A stretch of DNA of 64,000 nucleotides from Hyphomicrobiales bacterium (GCA_900471525.1 UCEZ01000039.1:1-64000); one strand, 5' to 3'. Shown: positions 35,284-44,316, counted from the first letter of the stretch. Numbers and translations are program-made. The notes: generated by a model not told the origin, from the letters alone.

Positions 35284-36236
35284 CACGCCTCCGAACTCTT
35301 CAAGGTCCCGCGCTGATTCTGAGCTTGCTTGCGCTTCTCTGGGCCATCGTGATCGTCATGCTGCTGGCGCTGAAGCCATCCGTCTTTGGCCTGTCCACCA
35401 TGACGACGATCATCCAGTTCTCGACCATTCTAGCGCTAGTGTCCTTGGGACAGGCGATGGTGATCATGGCGGGAGGCGCCGGCATCGACCTGTCCGTCGG
35501 CGGCATCGTCTCACTGTCGGCCATTTTGACAATGCTTTTCCTCAAGCTCGGCCTGCCGCCCCTTCTCCTGCCGGTCGCCTGCATTCTGATCGGCGTGCTT
35601 CTCGGTCTCTTTAACGGCATTCTGGTAACGAAGCTGGATATCCTGCCGCTGATCGCGACACTCGGCACCTTCTTCATTTACTCCGGGTTGGCGCTGGCCC
35701 TCACCGGCGGCGCCGCGCAATCCGGCGTGCCGGCCTGGCTGTTGAGCTGGGGACGAGGCGTTGTGCTTGGCATTCCAGTGCCCTTCCTGACGATTGCCAT
35801 GCCGGCTTTCGCCTTCGCCGGTGTTGTCATCCTCTGGACGGCCTGGGGCCGCTGGATCCACGCCATGGGCTTCAACGAGCGCTCGGCCCGGCTTGTGGGC
35901 ATTCCGGTCGATCGTATGCGCCTCGTCCTCTATGGCCTGAGCGGCGCGCTCGGCGGGGCGGCGGCACTCATCTCGGTCGCTTGGCTCGGAAGCGCCAGAC
36001 CCAATATCGGCCAGAATCTCGAACTGGAATCGCTGACGGCAGCCATGCTTGGTGGCATCGCGATTACTGGTGGCCGGGGTGGCGTAGGCGGCGTCTTTGC
36101 TGCCGTCATCCTGTTGGTCACGCTCAAGACCGGACTTTTGCAGCTCAACGTCAATACGGTTTGGCAGGTGGGTATCGTCGGCGCCCTTCTGGTTTTCGTG
36201 CTCCTTGCCGATCGCCTTTCCCAACATTGGAGATAG
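35280..36236 (+). CDS. Ribose-type ABC transporter permease, second
   Basis: A 318-residue permease with about nine hydrophobic segments. It contains GGAGIDLSVGGIVSLSAI and AMLGGIAITGGRGGVGG. The ATG at 35280 overlaps the preceding stop by four bases. Together with its neighbour it would form a heterodimer, as in LsrC-LsrD or RhaP-RhaQ. Confidence 0.87.
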   Translation: MTRLRTLQGPALILSLLALLWAIVIVMLLALKPSVFGLSTMTTIIQFSTILALVSLGQAMVIMAGGAGIDLSVGGIVSLSAILTMLFLKLGLPPLLLPVACILIGVLLGLFNGILVTKLDILPLIATLGTFFIYSGLALALTGGAAQSGVPAWLLSWGRGVVLGIPVPFLTIAMPAFAFAGVVILWTAWGRWIHAMGFNERSARLVGIPVDRMRLVLYGLSGALGGAAALISVAWLGSARPNIGQNLELESLTAAMLGGIAITGGRGGVGGVFAAVILLVTLKTGLLQLNVNTVWQVGIVGALLVFVLLADRLSQHWR

Positions 36237-36239
36237 TTC

Positions 36240-37556
36240 ATGGCGTCCCTTGAAGAAATCATCGCCGAGCGGGTCGAAATGCGTGCCGATCGCATCGTCG
36301 AAACCCTGAGTGATCTCGTGGCGTTTCCGTCGATCGTCAAATCGAACCCGAAGGACGCCGGCCCCGGCGAGCGCGATTGCCAGATCTATCTGCAGGACCG
36401 CTTGCAAGCCCTCGACTTCACGACGGACCTTTGGGACCCGGATGGCCCTGCACTTTACGCCAAGTATCAAGGCCGCCCGGGCGCCAACAAGGGCCGAACG
36501 TTCGAGGGAAGACCCAATCTCGGGGGCGTTCTCAAGGGAAATGGCGGCGGCCGGTCGATCATGCTGACAGGACACATAGACGTGGTACCGCCAGGCGCTC
36601 AAGAGCATTGGACCACCGACCCATTCACGCCCGTTCTGAAAGGCGGCTTTCTGCACGGCCGCGGTACGGTCGACATGAAAGGCGGCGTCGCCTGCATGCT
36701 GATGGCGGTCGAGGTCCTCAAGGAACTGGATATTCCTTTGTCGGGCGACATCGTCTTCACCACCGTGGTCGATGAGGAAATTGGCGGAATGGGATCGCTC
36801 GCCATGGTCGATCGGGGTTTTCATGCTGACGCAGGCATCATGACGGAGCCCACGGCCAACAGGATCGCTCCCCTATGTCATGGCATTCTCTGGGGGAAAA
36901 TCATCATCGACGGTATCGGCGGCCATGCGGAACTGACGCCGAATGCATGGTATTCGAGCGGCCCGGTCGATGCGATTCAACTTTGCCGGCAGATGCTGGA
37001 TGGCATCGATATCCTCAACCGCCGCTGGATGTTCGATCCGAAGAAAAACCACCCCCTGATGGACCTGCCGAACCAGATCATCGTTACCCAGATGAATGCG
37101 GGGGAGCATCCTTCCTCCATGGCGGGGCGGGCGGAGATAATCATCGACGCGCAGTATCTGCCGAGCGAAAAAGACGAATACGGCCTGGGTGGAAAGGTGA
37201 AACGCGAAATCGAGGAACACGTCTCCAACATCTGCCAGGCCGACCCTTATCTTCGCCAGCACCCCGCCCGCGTCGAATGGATTCTCGACGCCGATTGCGC
37301 AGAAATTCCGGCCGACAACCCGTTCGTGGAGATATTTCAAGGTGCGGTGGAAACAGCGAACCTGTCGCCGGTACTGTCCGGTTTTGGCGCGCACAGCGAC
37401 ATCGGCCTACCGACCGGACTTGGAAACACGCCGACAGTCAATTTCGGGCCCGGTGACCCGGCGCAGGCGCATCAGCCCAACGAACGCGTGTCGGTCCGCG
37501 ATCTTGTCGATTGCACCAAGGCAATCGCGCTTGCTGTTGAGCGATGGTGCCGATGA
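36240..37556 (+). CDS. M20 family metallohydrolase (ArgE/DapE/ACY1 type)
   Basis: A 438-residue zinc hydrolase. The metal-binding motif is MLTGHIDVVPPG near residue 103; LHGRGTVDMKGGVACMLMAV supplies the bridging Asp; TVVDEEIGGMG has the catalytic Glu pair. Family members remove acyl or formyl groups from amines, including acetylornithine, succinyl-diaminopimelate and formylaminopyrimidine. It starts four bases after the permease stop and its own stop overlaps the start of the KipA-like remnant. Combined with TenA and PfkB proteins nearby, a formylated aminopyrimidine or N-acyl sugar substrate is possible but unproven. Confidence 0.87.
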   Translation: MASLEEIIAERVEMRADRIVETLSDLVAFPSIVKSNPKDAGPGERDCQIYLQDRLQALDFTTDLWDPDGPALYAKYQGRPGANKGRTFEGRPNLGGVLKGNGGGRSIMLTGHIDVVPPGAQEHWTTDPFTPVLKGGFLHGRGTVDMKGGVACMLMAVEVLKELDIPLSGDIVFTTVVDEEIGGMGSLAMVDRGFHADAGIMTEPTANRIAPLCHGILWGKIIIDGIGGHAELTPNAWYSSGPVDAIQLCRQMLDGIDILNRRWMFDPKKNHPLMDLPNQIIVTQMNAGEHPSSMAGRAEIIIDAQYLPSEKDEYGLGGKVKREIEEHVSNICQADPYLRQHPARVEWILDADCAEIPADNPFVEIFQGAVETANLSPVLSGFGAHSDIGLPTGLGNTPTVNFGPGDPAQAHQPNERVSVRDLVDCTKAIALAVERWCR

Positions 37557-37757
37557 GCTGGACCGCCTTTGCCGTCTCGGCCGGTCAGGTCCTGAGCTTC
37601 GATTTCCTGAAATCCGGTGCCACTGGCGCCCGACAGCCGTTCGACCTATCCGATCGGCACCCTTGGCGGCTTCAATGGGCGGGCGATCGCCGGCGGCGAC
37701 GAGCTGCCGGTCGGGCTGAGGACCTCGGTTCCCGCCGGGCGGAGCGTGCCGGAATGA
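37553..37757 (+). pseudogene. Remnant of a KipA/PxpC (allophanate hydrolase subunit 2-like) gene
   Basis: The fragment begins MSWTAFAVSAGQVLSFDFLK, matching the middle of AHS2/5-oxoprolinase subunit C proteins (usual form VRAGDVLxFGFAKSGARAYL). After SGATGAR the match resumes in another frame as RSTYPIGTLGGFNGRAIAGG followed by DELPVG, then a stop at 37755. So an internal out-of-frame deletion removed about 20 residues and both ends of the gene are missing. It overlaps the M20 stop by four bases and ends eight bases before the IS6-type element. Confidence 0.65.
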
Positions 37758-37765
37758 CCTGAGAC

Positions 37766-38573
37766 GGCGTTGTCACGTTGTTTTTGGCTTAACGGATCTT
37801 GGATAATTCGTTGAACATGAACAGGTCTGTCGTCAGCTACAAGAACCATCGTTTTCCGCAACAGATTATCGCCCGCGCGGTCTGGCTGTATTTCCGGTTT
37901 CCATTGAGCTTGCGGCTGGTGGAGGAGATGCTGCTGGAGCGCGGGATTGTCGTTTCCTACGAGACGATACGCCGGTGGGGAAAGAAGTTCGGTCACGACT
38001 ATGCCCGCCGGCTGCGTCGTAAGAAGCCTTCGCGAAATGACGTTTGGCATTTGGATGAAGTCGTGATCTCAATTGCCGGCAAGAAACACTGGTTGTGGAG
38101 GGCTGTCGACCAGGACGGCCATGTACTCGACGAAATTGTCCAGACCAGGCGCGACACCAAGGCCGCGCGGCGATTGCTGATGCGCCTTCTGAGGAAGCAG
38201 GGTTTGACGCCGAAGCGCATCATCACCGACAAGCTGCGTTCATACGGCGCGGCGAAGCGTCAGGTCATGACAGATGTCGAGCATCGGTCGCACAACGGGT
38301 TCAACAATCGCGCGGAAAACTCGCATGTACCGCTGCGAAAACGAGAGCGGATGATGCAGGGCTTTCGATCACCAGGGTCACTGCAACACTTCGTCTCGAT
38401 CTTCTCAGCTCTCAGAAATCCCTTCGTTCCGCCACCCTCCAAACGGTCAGCACTCGCCATCCACCTTCACCGTCTACGCGCAATGGCGCAATGGAAAGCC
38501 GTGACCGGAACACTTGCTTGAATTGGCGTTTGCGGTTCAAGCCCTGACCTTTTTCAAACAATGTGACAATGCC
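37766..38573 (+). mobile_element. IS6-family insertion sequence, about 808 bp
   Basis: The left end (from 37766, GGCGTTGTCACGTTGTTT) and the reverse complement of the right end (to 38573, GGCATTGTCACATTGTTT) match at 16 of 18 positions and frame a single transposase gene. The flanking octamers CCTGAGAC and CTCCCGCA differ, so no target duplication survives. IS6 elements form cointegrates and make adjacent deletions, which fits the truncated KipA-like gene to its left. Confidence 0.8.
37817..38521 (+). CDS. IS6-family DDE transposase
   Basis: A 234-residue transposase from the ATG at 37817. It carries the family N-terminal zinc-finger-like/HTH region (SLRLVEEMLLERGIVVSYET, IRRWGKKFG) and the DDE catalytic core: first Asp in WHLDEVVISI, second Asp in IITDKLRSYG and Glu in NNRAENSHVP. 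Length is normal for IS26-like enzymes and no frameshift is visible, so it may be active. Confidence 0.92.
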   Translation: MNRSVVSYKNHRFPQQIIARAVWLYFRFPLSLRLVEEMLLERGIVVSYETIRRWGKKFGHDYARRLRRKKPSRNDVWHLDEVVISIAGKKHWLWRAVDQDGHVLDEIVQTRRDTKAARRLLMRLLRKQGLTPKRIITDKLRSYGAAKRQVMTDVEHRSHNGFNNRAENSHVPLRKRERMMQGFRSPGSLQHFVSIFSALRNPFVPPPSKRSALAIHLHRLRAMAQWKAVTGTLA

Positions 38574-39680
38574 CTCCCGCATCTTGGTTAGGCTGATCAT
38601 TGCTGTGTCTTATCAGGCTGAATGGCGCAGCTCCACCTCTCCTGCCCCGGAAATCCGATCACGCCGCGATTCAGTCGCGACGCGACAGGCTGCCGGCTTG
38701 GCCAAAACGGTCTCAGAATGAAAACATGGGTGAGCGCTTTATCAGCTATAAAAGCGGATTAACCGCACCGCCTGTCGCTCCACCAGAACGAGCGATAATG
38801 TTACGGTTTGTTTCGCCGAATAAATGTGACGAAACTCTGTGATGAGACCACGGACGCACAACTTATCGCGGTGAATCAAACTATGTCCCTGGCGGTGAAG
38901 AAACGCTAAACGCCCCGGTCTCCGGCACCCAGCCAGCCGATACACTCCCTTTAGGACCAAACAGAAGTTCAGAGTAGCCTGGCTTCCCTCAATAAACCAA
39001 TGCATCAGAAGCGGTATGACACGAAGCTTCCTATCGGCAAGGCTAGCAACCCCTTCGACTCTCTGTAGAAGGGCCGTTTCGTGCCAACACAGCCGGCTCT
39101 CAGTTCTCACTGCGACCACGCCGATGCTTTCGAGCGTTCTTGCTGGTCCTGACGGCCGTCACCGGTCTCATAGCCCTTGTCGAGCTCCTCTTCCTCGAAC
39201 TTGGGACTGAAACTGAGGCGGATAATACCGAGAACACTGCCGACGCTTTGTGTGCCTCCATTACGTATCCAACACGAAAATAGGACATCACTCAAGCGCG
39301 GAAGTTTTTCCCTGCTCGGATACGAGAACTCCTACTCCTTGATCCGAATCGTGGAGAAGGCCAACCTCGCCGTGATCTATCCGGTCACGGCGTCACTTCG
39401 TCTCGACAACGAAGGACCTTGCGCTACCCCTCCCCTCCCCCATACGCAGAACATTTCTATCGCGACGTTTCGGCGATCGTCACTGTAATAGTGGCAGGCT
39501 TCGACAAATGAAGCCCCGAAGTCCCAAGGGAACCCCGATTTCTTTTGCTTCGAGCCTTTTCGACATCACCTGCTGGGAGTGGCGGGCCTTCCCGGAAGGC
39601 GGCCCTCTGTCTCCGAACTGTTCAAATCTCCCCATGTCCCCGAAGCCATGACGTCAACATTCAGTTAACTTTAAAAGCCT
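38574..39680. other. Non-coding stretch upstream of repA
   Basis: About 1.1 kb with no gene I can support. The open frames present (for example on the minus strand around 38742-39119 and on the plus strand around 39177-39488) have no recognisable motifs, poor starts and atypical composition. It may hold the distal replicon control region or sequence joined by the IS6 element. Confidence 0.5.
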
Positions 39681-39708
39681 TGTCAGAATCGCAGAATCGC
39701 GGATAATG
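39681..39708 (+). promoter_or_regulatory. Candidate repABC promoter
   Basis: A -35-like TTGTCA at 39681 and a -10-like GATAAT at 39703 are separated by 16 bases, about 50 bp before the repA start. In this plasmid class RepA and RepB repress this promoter. Confidence 0.5.
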
Positions 39709-39758
39709 GCGACAATTCATCGATTGTACTCAAAATATCGCCAGAACGGTCCTAACCC

Positions 39759-40955
39759 ATGAACGTCTTAACTCCGTTGCCGACCTTTGAGTTCGACGAC
39801 AAGATTCTAATGCAGGGTGCCGAGATTTCTCGCAAGCTCGATCAGCTCCGTCTTGAGAAATTTCCGCCAAATGCCCGCAAGACTTTGCGCAAGTTTTCGA
39901 TGGCGGAAGTCGCCCACTATCTTGGTGTAAGTTCTAACAACCTCAAGCGGCTGCATCTTGAAGGAAAGGGGCCGGTTCCGGAAACTTCATCAGGCGGTCG
40001 ACGTCTTTATTCAGCAGAGCAGATGTCTGAGCTTCGGTTCTTCCTTGATCGAACCGGTAAAGCTGAGGCAAAGAAATATGTTCCTCATCGCAAGCCGGGC
40101 GATAAACTGCAGGTTATCGCGGTCGTCAATTTCAAAGGTGGCTCGGGCAAGACGACGTCCGCGGCGCATCTTGCCCAGCATTTAGCGCTGACTGGTCACC
40201 GCATCCTCGCAATAGATCTTGACCCTCAGGCGTCGCTGTCTGCCCTCCATGGCTTCCAGCCTGAGTTGGATAAAAACCCTTCGCTTTACGACACGATCCG
40301 ATTTGACGAGGAGCGGAAGCCGATCAGCGATGTCATCCTGTCGACGAACTTTCCGGGCCTGGACATCATTCCAGCAAATCTCGAACTTCAAGAGTATGAG
40401 TATGACACGCCGTTGGCGATGCAGACCAGCAGCGAAGGCAAGCGCTTTTTCACCCGTCTTGGAAAGGCGCTCCAAGAAGTTGACGCCCGATATGACGTCG
40501 TGGTCGTCGACTGCCCTCCCCAACTGGGCTATCTAACACTGACTGCTCTCACAGCGGCCACGTCTGTTCTGATCACTGTCCACCCGCAAATGCTGGACCT
40601 GATGTCGATGAGCCAGTTTCTCCTGATGCTTGGCAATATTACCAAGACCATCAAGAAGGCCGGCGCTGACGTTCGGATGGATTGGCTTCGTTATCTCATC
40701 ACTCGCTATGAGCCCACAGATGTCCCCCAAGCCCAGATGCTTGGGTTCATGCAGTCCATGCTAGCCGAAGAGATCCTCAAAAGTCCGATGGTTAAAACGA
40801 CTGCGATCTCGGATGCCGGACTGACGAAGCAGACGTTGTATGAAGTCGACCGCTCCAACTTCAGTCGCGGAACATATGATCGCGCGATCGAATGCATGGA
40901 TGCCGTGAATTTTGAAGTCCAAGGCCTGATCCACAGAGCGTGGGGGCGGGCGTGA
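39759..40955 (+). CDS. repA: Plasmid partitioning protein RepA (ParA ATPase)
   Basis: A 398-residue partition ATPase. An N-terminal MerR-like/HTH region (MAEVAHYLGVSSNNLKRLHL) precedes the ParA domain with the deviant Walker A KGGSGKTTSAAHLAQHLA near residue 124 and LAIDLDPQASLSALHG. It moves plasmid copies by ATP-dependent assembly on RepB-parS and represses the repABC promoter. It is first in the repABC operon, followed 75 bp later by repB. Length and motif order match the Rhizobiales family. Confidence 0.95.
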   Translation: MNVLTPLPTFEFDDKILMQGAEISRKLDQLRLEKFPPNARKTLRKFSMAEVAHYLGVSSNNLKRLHLEGKGPVPETSSGGRRLYSAEQMSELRFFLDRTGKAEAKKYVPHRKPGDKLQVIAVVNFKGGSGKTTSAAHLAQHLALTGHRILAIDLDPQASLSALHGFQPELDKNPSLYDTIRFDEERKPISDVILSTNFPGLDIIPANLELQEYEYDTPLAMQTSSEGKRFFTRLGKALQEVDARYDVVVVDCPPQLGYLTLTALTAATSVLITVHPQMLDLMSMSQFLLMLGNITKTIKKAGADVRMDWLRYLITRYEPTDVPQAQMLGFMQSMLAEEILKSPMVKTTAISDAGLTKQTLYEVDRSNFSRGTYDRAIECMDAVNFEVQGLIHRAWGRA

Positions 40956-40959
40956 TTTT

Positions 40960-40975
40960 GTTGACTGCCGTCAAA
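40960..40975. promoter_or_regulatory. parS-like partition site between repA and repB
   Basis: GTTGACTGCCGTCAAA fits the 16-bp consensus GTTNNCNGCNGNNAAC for repABC parS sites at all specified positions except the last. TTGAC and GTCAA form the mirrored core. It lies five bases after the repA stop. RepB binding is inferred; the consensus is from memory. Confidence 0.5.
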
Positions 40976-41030
40976 ACACTGAAATTAGACATTGTTTTCA
41001 ACGGCGTACTGAATTTAAGAGGAAAACGAG

Positions 41031-42008
41031 ATGGCTCGTAAGAATCCTTTTGCCCACGTCATGGAGGATAACGCCTCGGAAGAAGCGCGTCCGGTGCTGG
41101 ATTACACGATCAAGGGTGCTTCGAAATCCATTCTGAACTCGATCGATGAGCTTGCCACCCGCGCTGACAAGTTGCTTGAAGGCGAGACTTTGGTGGAGCT
41201 CGACCCCGACACGATAGACGCCTCGTTCGTGAAAGATCGTCTTGAGGAAAACAATCAGGATTTTGACGACCTGCTGAGTGCGATCAAGGAACGCGGACAA
41301 GACAGCCCTATTTTAGTGCGACCGCATCCCAAGAGCGTTGGGCGTTACATGGTCGTTTTTGGGCATCGCCGCGTTCGGGTCGCGAAAGCCCTTGGTCGCA
41401 ATGTCAGGGCGGTGGTCAAGGAGATGAAGGATCACGAGCACGTCATTGCGCAAGGCCAAGAAAATTCCGCACGTGCAAATCTATCTTTTATTGAACGTGC
41501 CATTTTCGCAGGCGCTCTGTCGCGCCTCCGATACGACAATGATAACCATATCATCATGACCGCGCTTTCGCTCGATCGCGCAACTCTGTCGAAGATGCTC
41601 GCAGTGACGACCATTCCGCCCGAGATTTTAGAGGGTGTTGGCGCCGCCAAAAGCATTGGCCGGGATCGATGGTATGAGCTGAAGATACTCTTGGAGAAAC
41701 CCGCTAACCTAGACAAGGCGATGTCGTACATCGCTTCGGATGAATTCAAGAAGCGGCCGAGCGATGAACGGTTCAACGGTCTCGTTGCTCATATCAAGCA
41801 GCTTAAGCGATCCGGGAACAAGACCGCAGACAAGTCCTGGCAGCTCGGAAACAAGGCTGTTGGCGTGACGACAAAACACTCGGGTCAAGTCTTCTCATTG
41901 GCATTGAAGTCCAAGGACTCTGCCGAGTTTGGGTCTTATCTGTCCGAAAATCTGGACCGACTCTACGAGTCGTTTCGAGAAACCGTGGCGAAAGAAACGG
42001 GAGACTAG
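41031..42008 (+). CDS. repB: Plasmid partitioning protein RepB (ParB-like)
   Basis: A 325-residue ParB-family DNA-binding protein. It has the RepB N-terminal region, the ParB/Srx-like domain (DSPILVRPHPKSVGRYMVVF, GHRRVRVAKALG, QGQENSARANLSFIERA), and a central HTH (ALSLDRATLSKMLAV). The start has an AAGAGGAAAAC ribosome site. It binds parS and contacts RepA for segregation. Confidence 0.95.
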   Translation: MARKNPFAHVMEDNASEEARPVLDYTIKGASKSILNSIDELATRADKLLEGETLVELDPDTIDASFVKDRLEENNQDFDDLLSAIKERGQDSPILVRPHPKSVGRYMVVFGHRRVRVAKALGRNVRAVVKEMKDHEHVIAQGQENSARANLSFIERAIFAGALSRLRYDNDNHIIMTALSLDRATLSKMLAVTTIPPEILEGVGAAKSIGRDRWYELKILLEKPANLDKAMSYIASDEFKKRPSDERFNGLVAHIKQLKRSGNKTADKSWQLGNKAVGVTTKHSGQVFSLALKSKDSAEFGSYLSENLDRLYESFRETVAKETGD

Positions 42009-42014
42009 CGCGCA

Positions 42015-42068
42015 AAAGAAAAAGGCCCCCAAACGTTGCCGTCGTGGAAGCCCTTCTCGAAGTCTCGC
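42015..42068 (-). ncRNA. Counter-transcribed antisense RNA (ctRNA/IncA) between repB and repC
   Basis: On the minus strand a -35 TTGACT (complement of 42098-42103) and -10 GATTCT (42075-42080) are spaced by exactly 17 bases, giving a start near 42068. Downstream a hairpin pairs GGCTTCC (42046-42052) with GGGGGCC (42024-42030), including two G-U pairs, followed by a T-rich run. This is a compact intrinsic terminator. Length is about 50-55 nt, as in known repABC plasmids, where this RNA represses repC translation and sets incompatibility. Confidence 0.75.
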
Positions 42069-42162
42069 AGCTTGAGAATCGCATTTCCCCGAATCACAGT
42101 CAAGAGTCTTGGCACTGTTTTTAGTGAGCTGATTTCTATTGCCTTATAGAAGGTGAAAGAAA

Positions 42163-43377
42163 ATGCAGGTCGGAAGTGTAACGACGCCCTTTGGGCGGCG
42201 GCCGATGACGCTTGGCATGTTGGCAAGTCAGATTATGGCCCAGGATATAGAACCGGATAAGTCGGTCGACAAGTGGAAGCTTTATCGCGCTCTGTGCGAG
42301 GCCCGACCTCGTCTGGGTGTGACGGATCGTGCGCTTGCAGTGATGAACGCGCTGCTCAGCTTTTATCCTAAGAATGAGCTTTCGGAAGACAATGGCCTTG
42401 TGGTTTTTCCATCGAATGCCCAGCTCTCCTTGCGAGCGCATGGGATGGCCGAACAGACGATCCGCCGGCACCTGGCCGTTCTGGTCGAGGCGGGGCTTCT
42501 GGCGCGCAAGGACAGCGCCAATGGAAAGCGTTATGCCCGCAGAGATCGGTCCGGAACGATCGATGAGGCCTTCGGCTTCTCGCTTGCACCCTTGTTGGCG
42601 CGGGCCGAGGATATCGAGCGACTTGCGGATGAAGTCATCGCGGAGCGGCTGCAACTGCAGCGCATGCGCGAGCGGTTGACCATCTGCTGCCGGGACGTTT
42701 CAAAGCTCGTGGAAACCGCTCTGGAAGCGGGTGTAAAGGGAGATTGGGAGGCCATTCATCTCCACACGATCTCGCGGTTGAAGGCGCTCCCTCGCAAATT
42801 AATCGCCTCGCAACTGGTCGAAACCCTCGACGAAATGGAACTTTTGCGCGAGGAAGCAGTTAACCAACTGGAAATACAGATTAAATCGCAGAAAATAAGC
42901 GGCAATCCCTATCAAATTGAGCGGCATATACAGAATTCAAATCCCGAATCCATCACTGAACTTGAACCGCTCTCCGAAAAAGAGCAGGGCGAAAATCCGG
43001 TGAAGGAACCGCAAGGACAGCGCGAGCCGATAAAGGCGTTCCCGTTGGGCATGGTGTTGAACGCCTGCCCGGAAATAACGATGTATGGGCCAGGTGGTGC
43101 CATTTCCAACTGGCGCGAGCTGATGACGGCGGCTGTCGTGGTCCGTTCCATGCTGGGCGTCAGTCCAAGCGCCTACCAGAGCGCCTGCGAAGCCCTTGGT
43201 CCGGAGAATGCCGCAGCCGTTATGGCCTGCATTCTTGAGCGGGGAGGCCAGATTAACTCTGCCGGCGGCTATCTGCGCGATCTGACACGACGGGCGGAAA
43301 AGGGAGAATTCTCCCTTGGACCGATGCTGATGGCGCTGATGCGGACCAATGTGCCTGCGGGCCGAAAGGCAGGGTAG
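42163..43377 (+). CDS. repC: Replication initiator RepC
   Basis: A 404-residue initiator of the RepC family. The N-terminal winged-helix part includes RPRLGVTDRALAVMNALLSF and SLRAHGMAEQTIRRHLAVLV; the C-terminal part GPGGAISNWRELMTAAVVVR is also conserved. The ribosome site is GAAGGTG. In this class the replication origin is inside the repC coding region, and the antisense RNA upstream limits RepC production. It is uninterrupted, so the replicon should be functional. Confidence 0.95.
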   Translation: MQVGSVTTPFGRRPMTLGMLASQIMAQDIEPDKSVDKWKLYRALCEARPRLGVTDRALAVMNALLSFYPKNELSEDNGLVVFPSNAQLSLRAHGMAEQTIRRHLAVLVEAGLLARKDSANGKRYARRDRSGTIDEAFGFSLAPLLARAEDIERLADEVIAERLQLQRMRERLTICCRDVSKLVETALEAGVKGDWEAIHLHTISRLKALPRKLIASQLVETLDEMELLREEAVNQLEIQIKSQKISGNPYQIERHIQNSNPESITELEPLSEKEQGENPVKEPQGQREPIKAFPLGMVLNACPEITMYGPGGAISNWRELMTAAVVVRSMLGVSPSAYQSACEALGPENAAAVMACILERGGQINSAGGYLRDLTRRAEKGEFSLGPMLMALMRTNVPAGRKAG

Positions 43378-43458
43378 GAAGGGTGTCGAAGTTGTTTGGC
43401 TGGTCTGAATGGCGGCCGGCTGTTAGGTTTACACCCGGTTCGAATGTGAGGAAGTGAA

Positions 43459-44193
43459 ATGCCGTCTGAAACCCGGTCACCGCGCCTGGCGGTCCTGATT
43501 GATGCCGACAATACCTCGGCCAAGATCGCCGATGGGCTGTTTGAAGAGATCGCCAAGATCGGTGAGGCGAGCGTGCGTCGTATCTATGGCGATTTTTCCG
43601 GTACGCGCTCCAAGGGTTGGGCGGACGTGCTGGCGAAACATGCCATCATCCCGCAACAGCAGTTCGCTTACACGATCGGTAAGAATGCATCCGATATCAC
43701 CCTGGTGATCGATGCCATGGATTTGCTGCACAGCGGGCGGTTCGATGGTTTCTGCCTCGTCTCCTCCGACAGCGATTTTACGCGGCTGGCTGCACGCATT
43801 CGCGAGCAAGGGATCGATGTTTTCGGTTTTGGCGAGCAGAAAACGCCTGAGAGTTTTCGCCAGGCTTGCCGTCGGTTCGTCTACACGGAAAATTTGCTGC
43901 CGGGAAAAGTCAAAGACGAGGGCGATATGGCTTCTACCGATAAGCCGTTGCAGCCGCCAAGCGCGGCGGTTCCCCTGATCAAGAAAGTGCTGTCGCAGGA
44001 GGATGCTGACGATGGCTGGGTCAATTTGGGCGCTGTCGGCAAACAGCTTCTGAATCTGGCGCCGGATTTCGACCCGAGGACCTTTGGCTTCAAGAAACTT
44101 AGCGATCTCGTGCGGAAGACCAATCAGTTCGAGGTTCAACAGGGTGAGGGCGGCCCGATCAGGATCCGCGGCAAGCGATCGGGCAAGATATAA
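43459..44193 (+). CDS. NYN-domain (LabA/DUF88) protein with C-terminal OST-HTH domain
   Basis: A 244-residue protein. The NYN/PIN-like nuclease domain covers about residues 8-150 with acidic residues in AVLIDADNTS, SDITLVIDAMDLLH and CLVSSDSDFTRLA. A C-terminal OST-HTH/LOTUS-like domain (LIKKVLSQEDADDGWVNLGA and FGFKKLSDLVRK) probably binds RNA. It follows repC by 81 bp, in the same direction. Predicted activity is RNA cleavage or binding; role in plasmid biology is unknown. Confidence 0.85.
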   Translation: MPSETRSPRLAVLIDADNTSAKIADGLFEEIAKIGEASVRRIYGDFSGTRSKGWADVLAKHAIIPQQQFAYTIGKNASDITLVIDAMDLLHSGRFDGFCLVSSDSDFTRLAARIREQGIDVFGFGEQKTPESFRQACRRFVYTENLLPGKVKDEGDMASTDKPLQPPSAAVPLIKKVLSQEDADDGWVNLGAVGKQLLNLAPDFDPRTFGFKKLSDLVRKTNQFEVQQGEGGPIRIRGKRSGKI

Positions 44194-44316
44194 GACCAGT
44201 GGTTCGCTTGGAGTTTTCTTTTTGCACGGAGTTTGTAAAGGACTATTTGTGTCGCGCGTCTAGGTCTGTTTTTCCCGACCACGAGCTTGGCAAAATGCAG
44301 TTTCAAGGAAGAAAAT

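Noticed and set aside
38600-39488. Short open frames upstream of repA
   Set aside because: Composition and starts are poor, no domain is visible, and the frames overlap each other on both strands.
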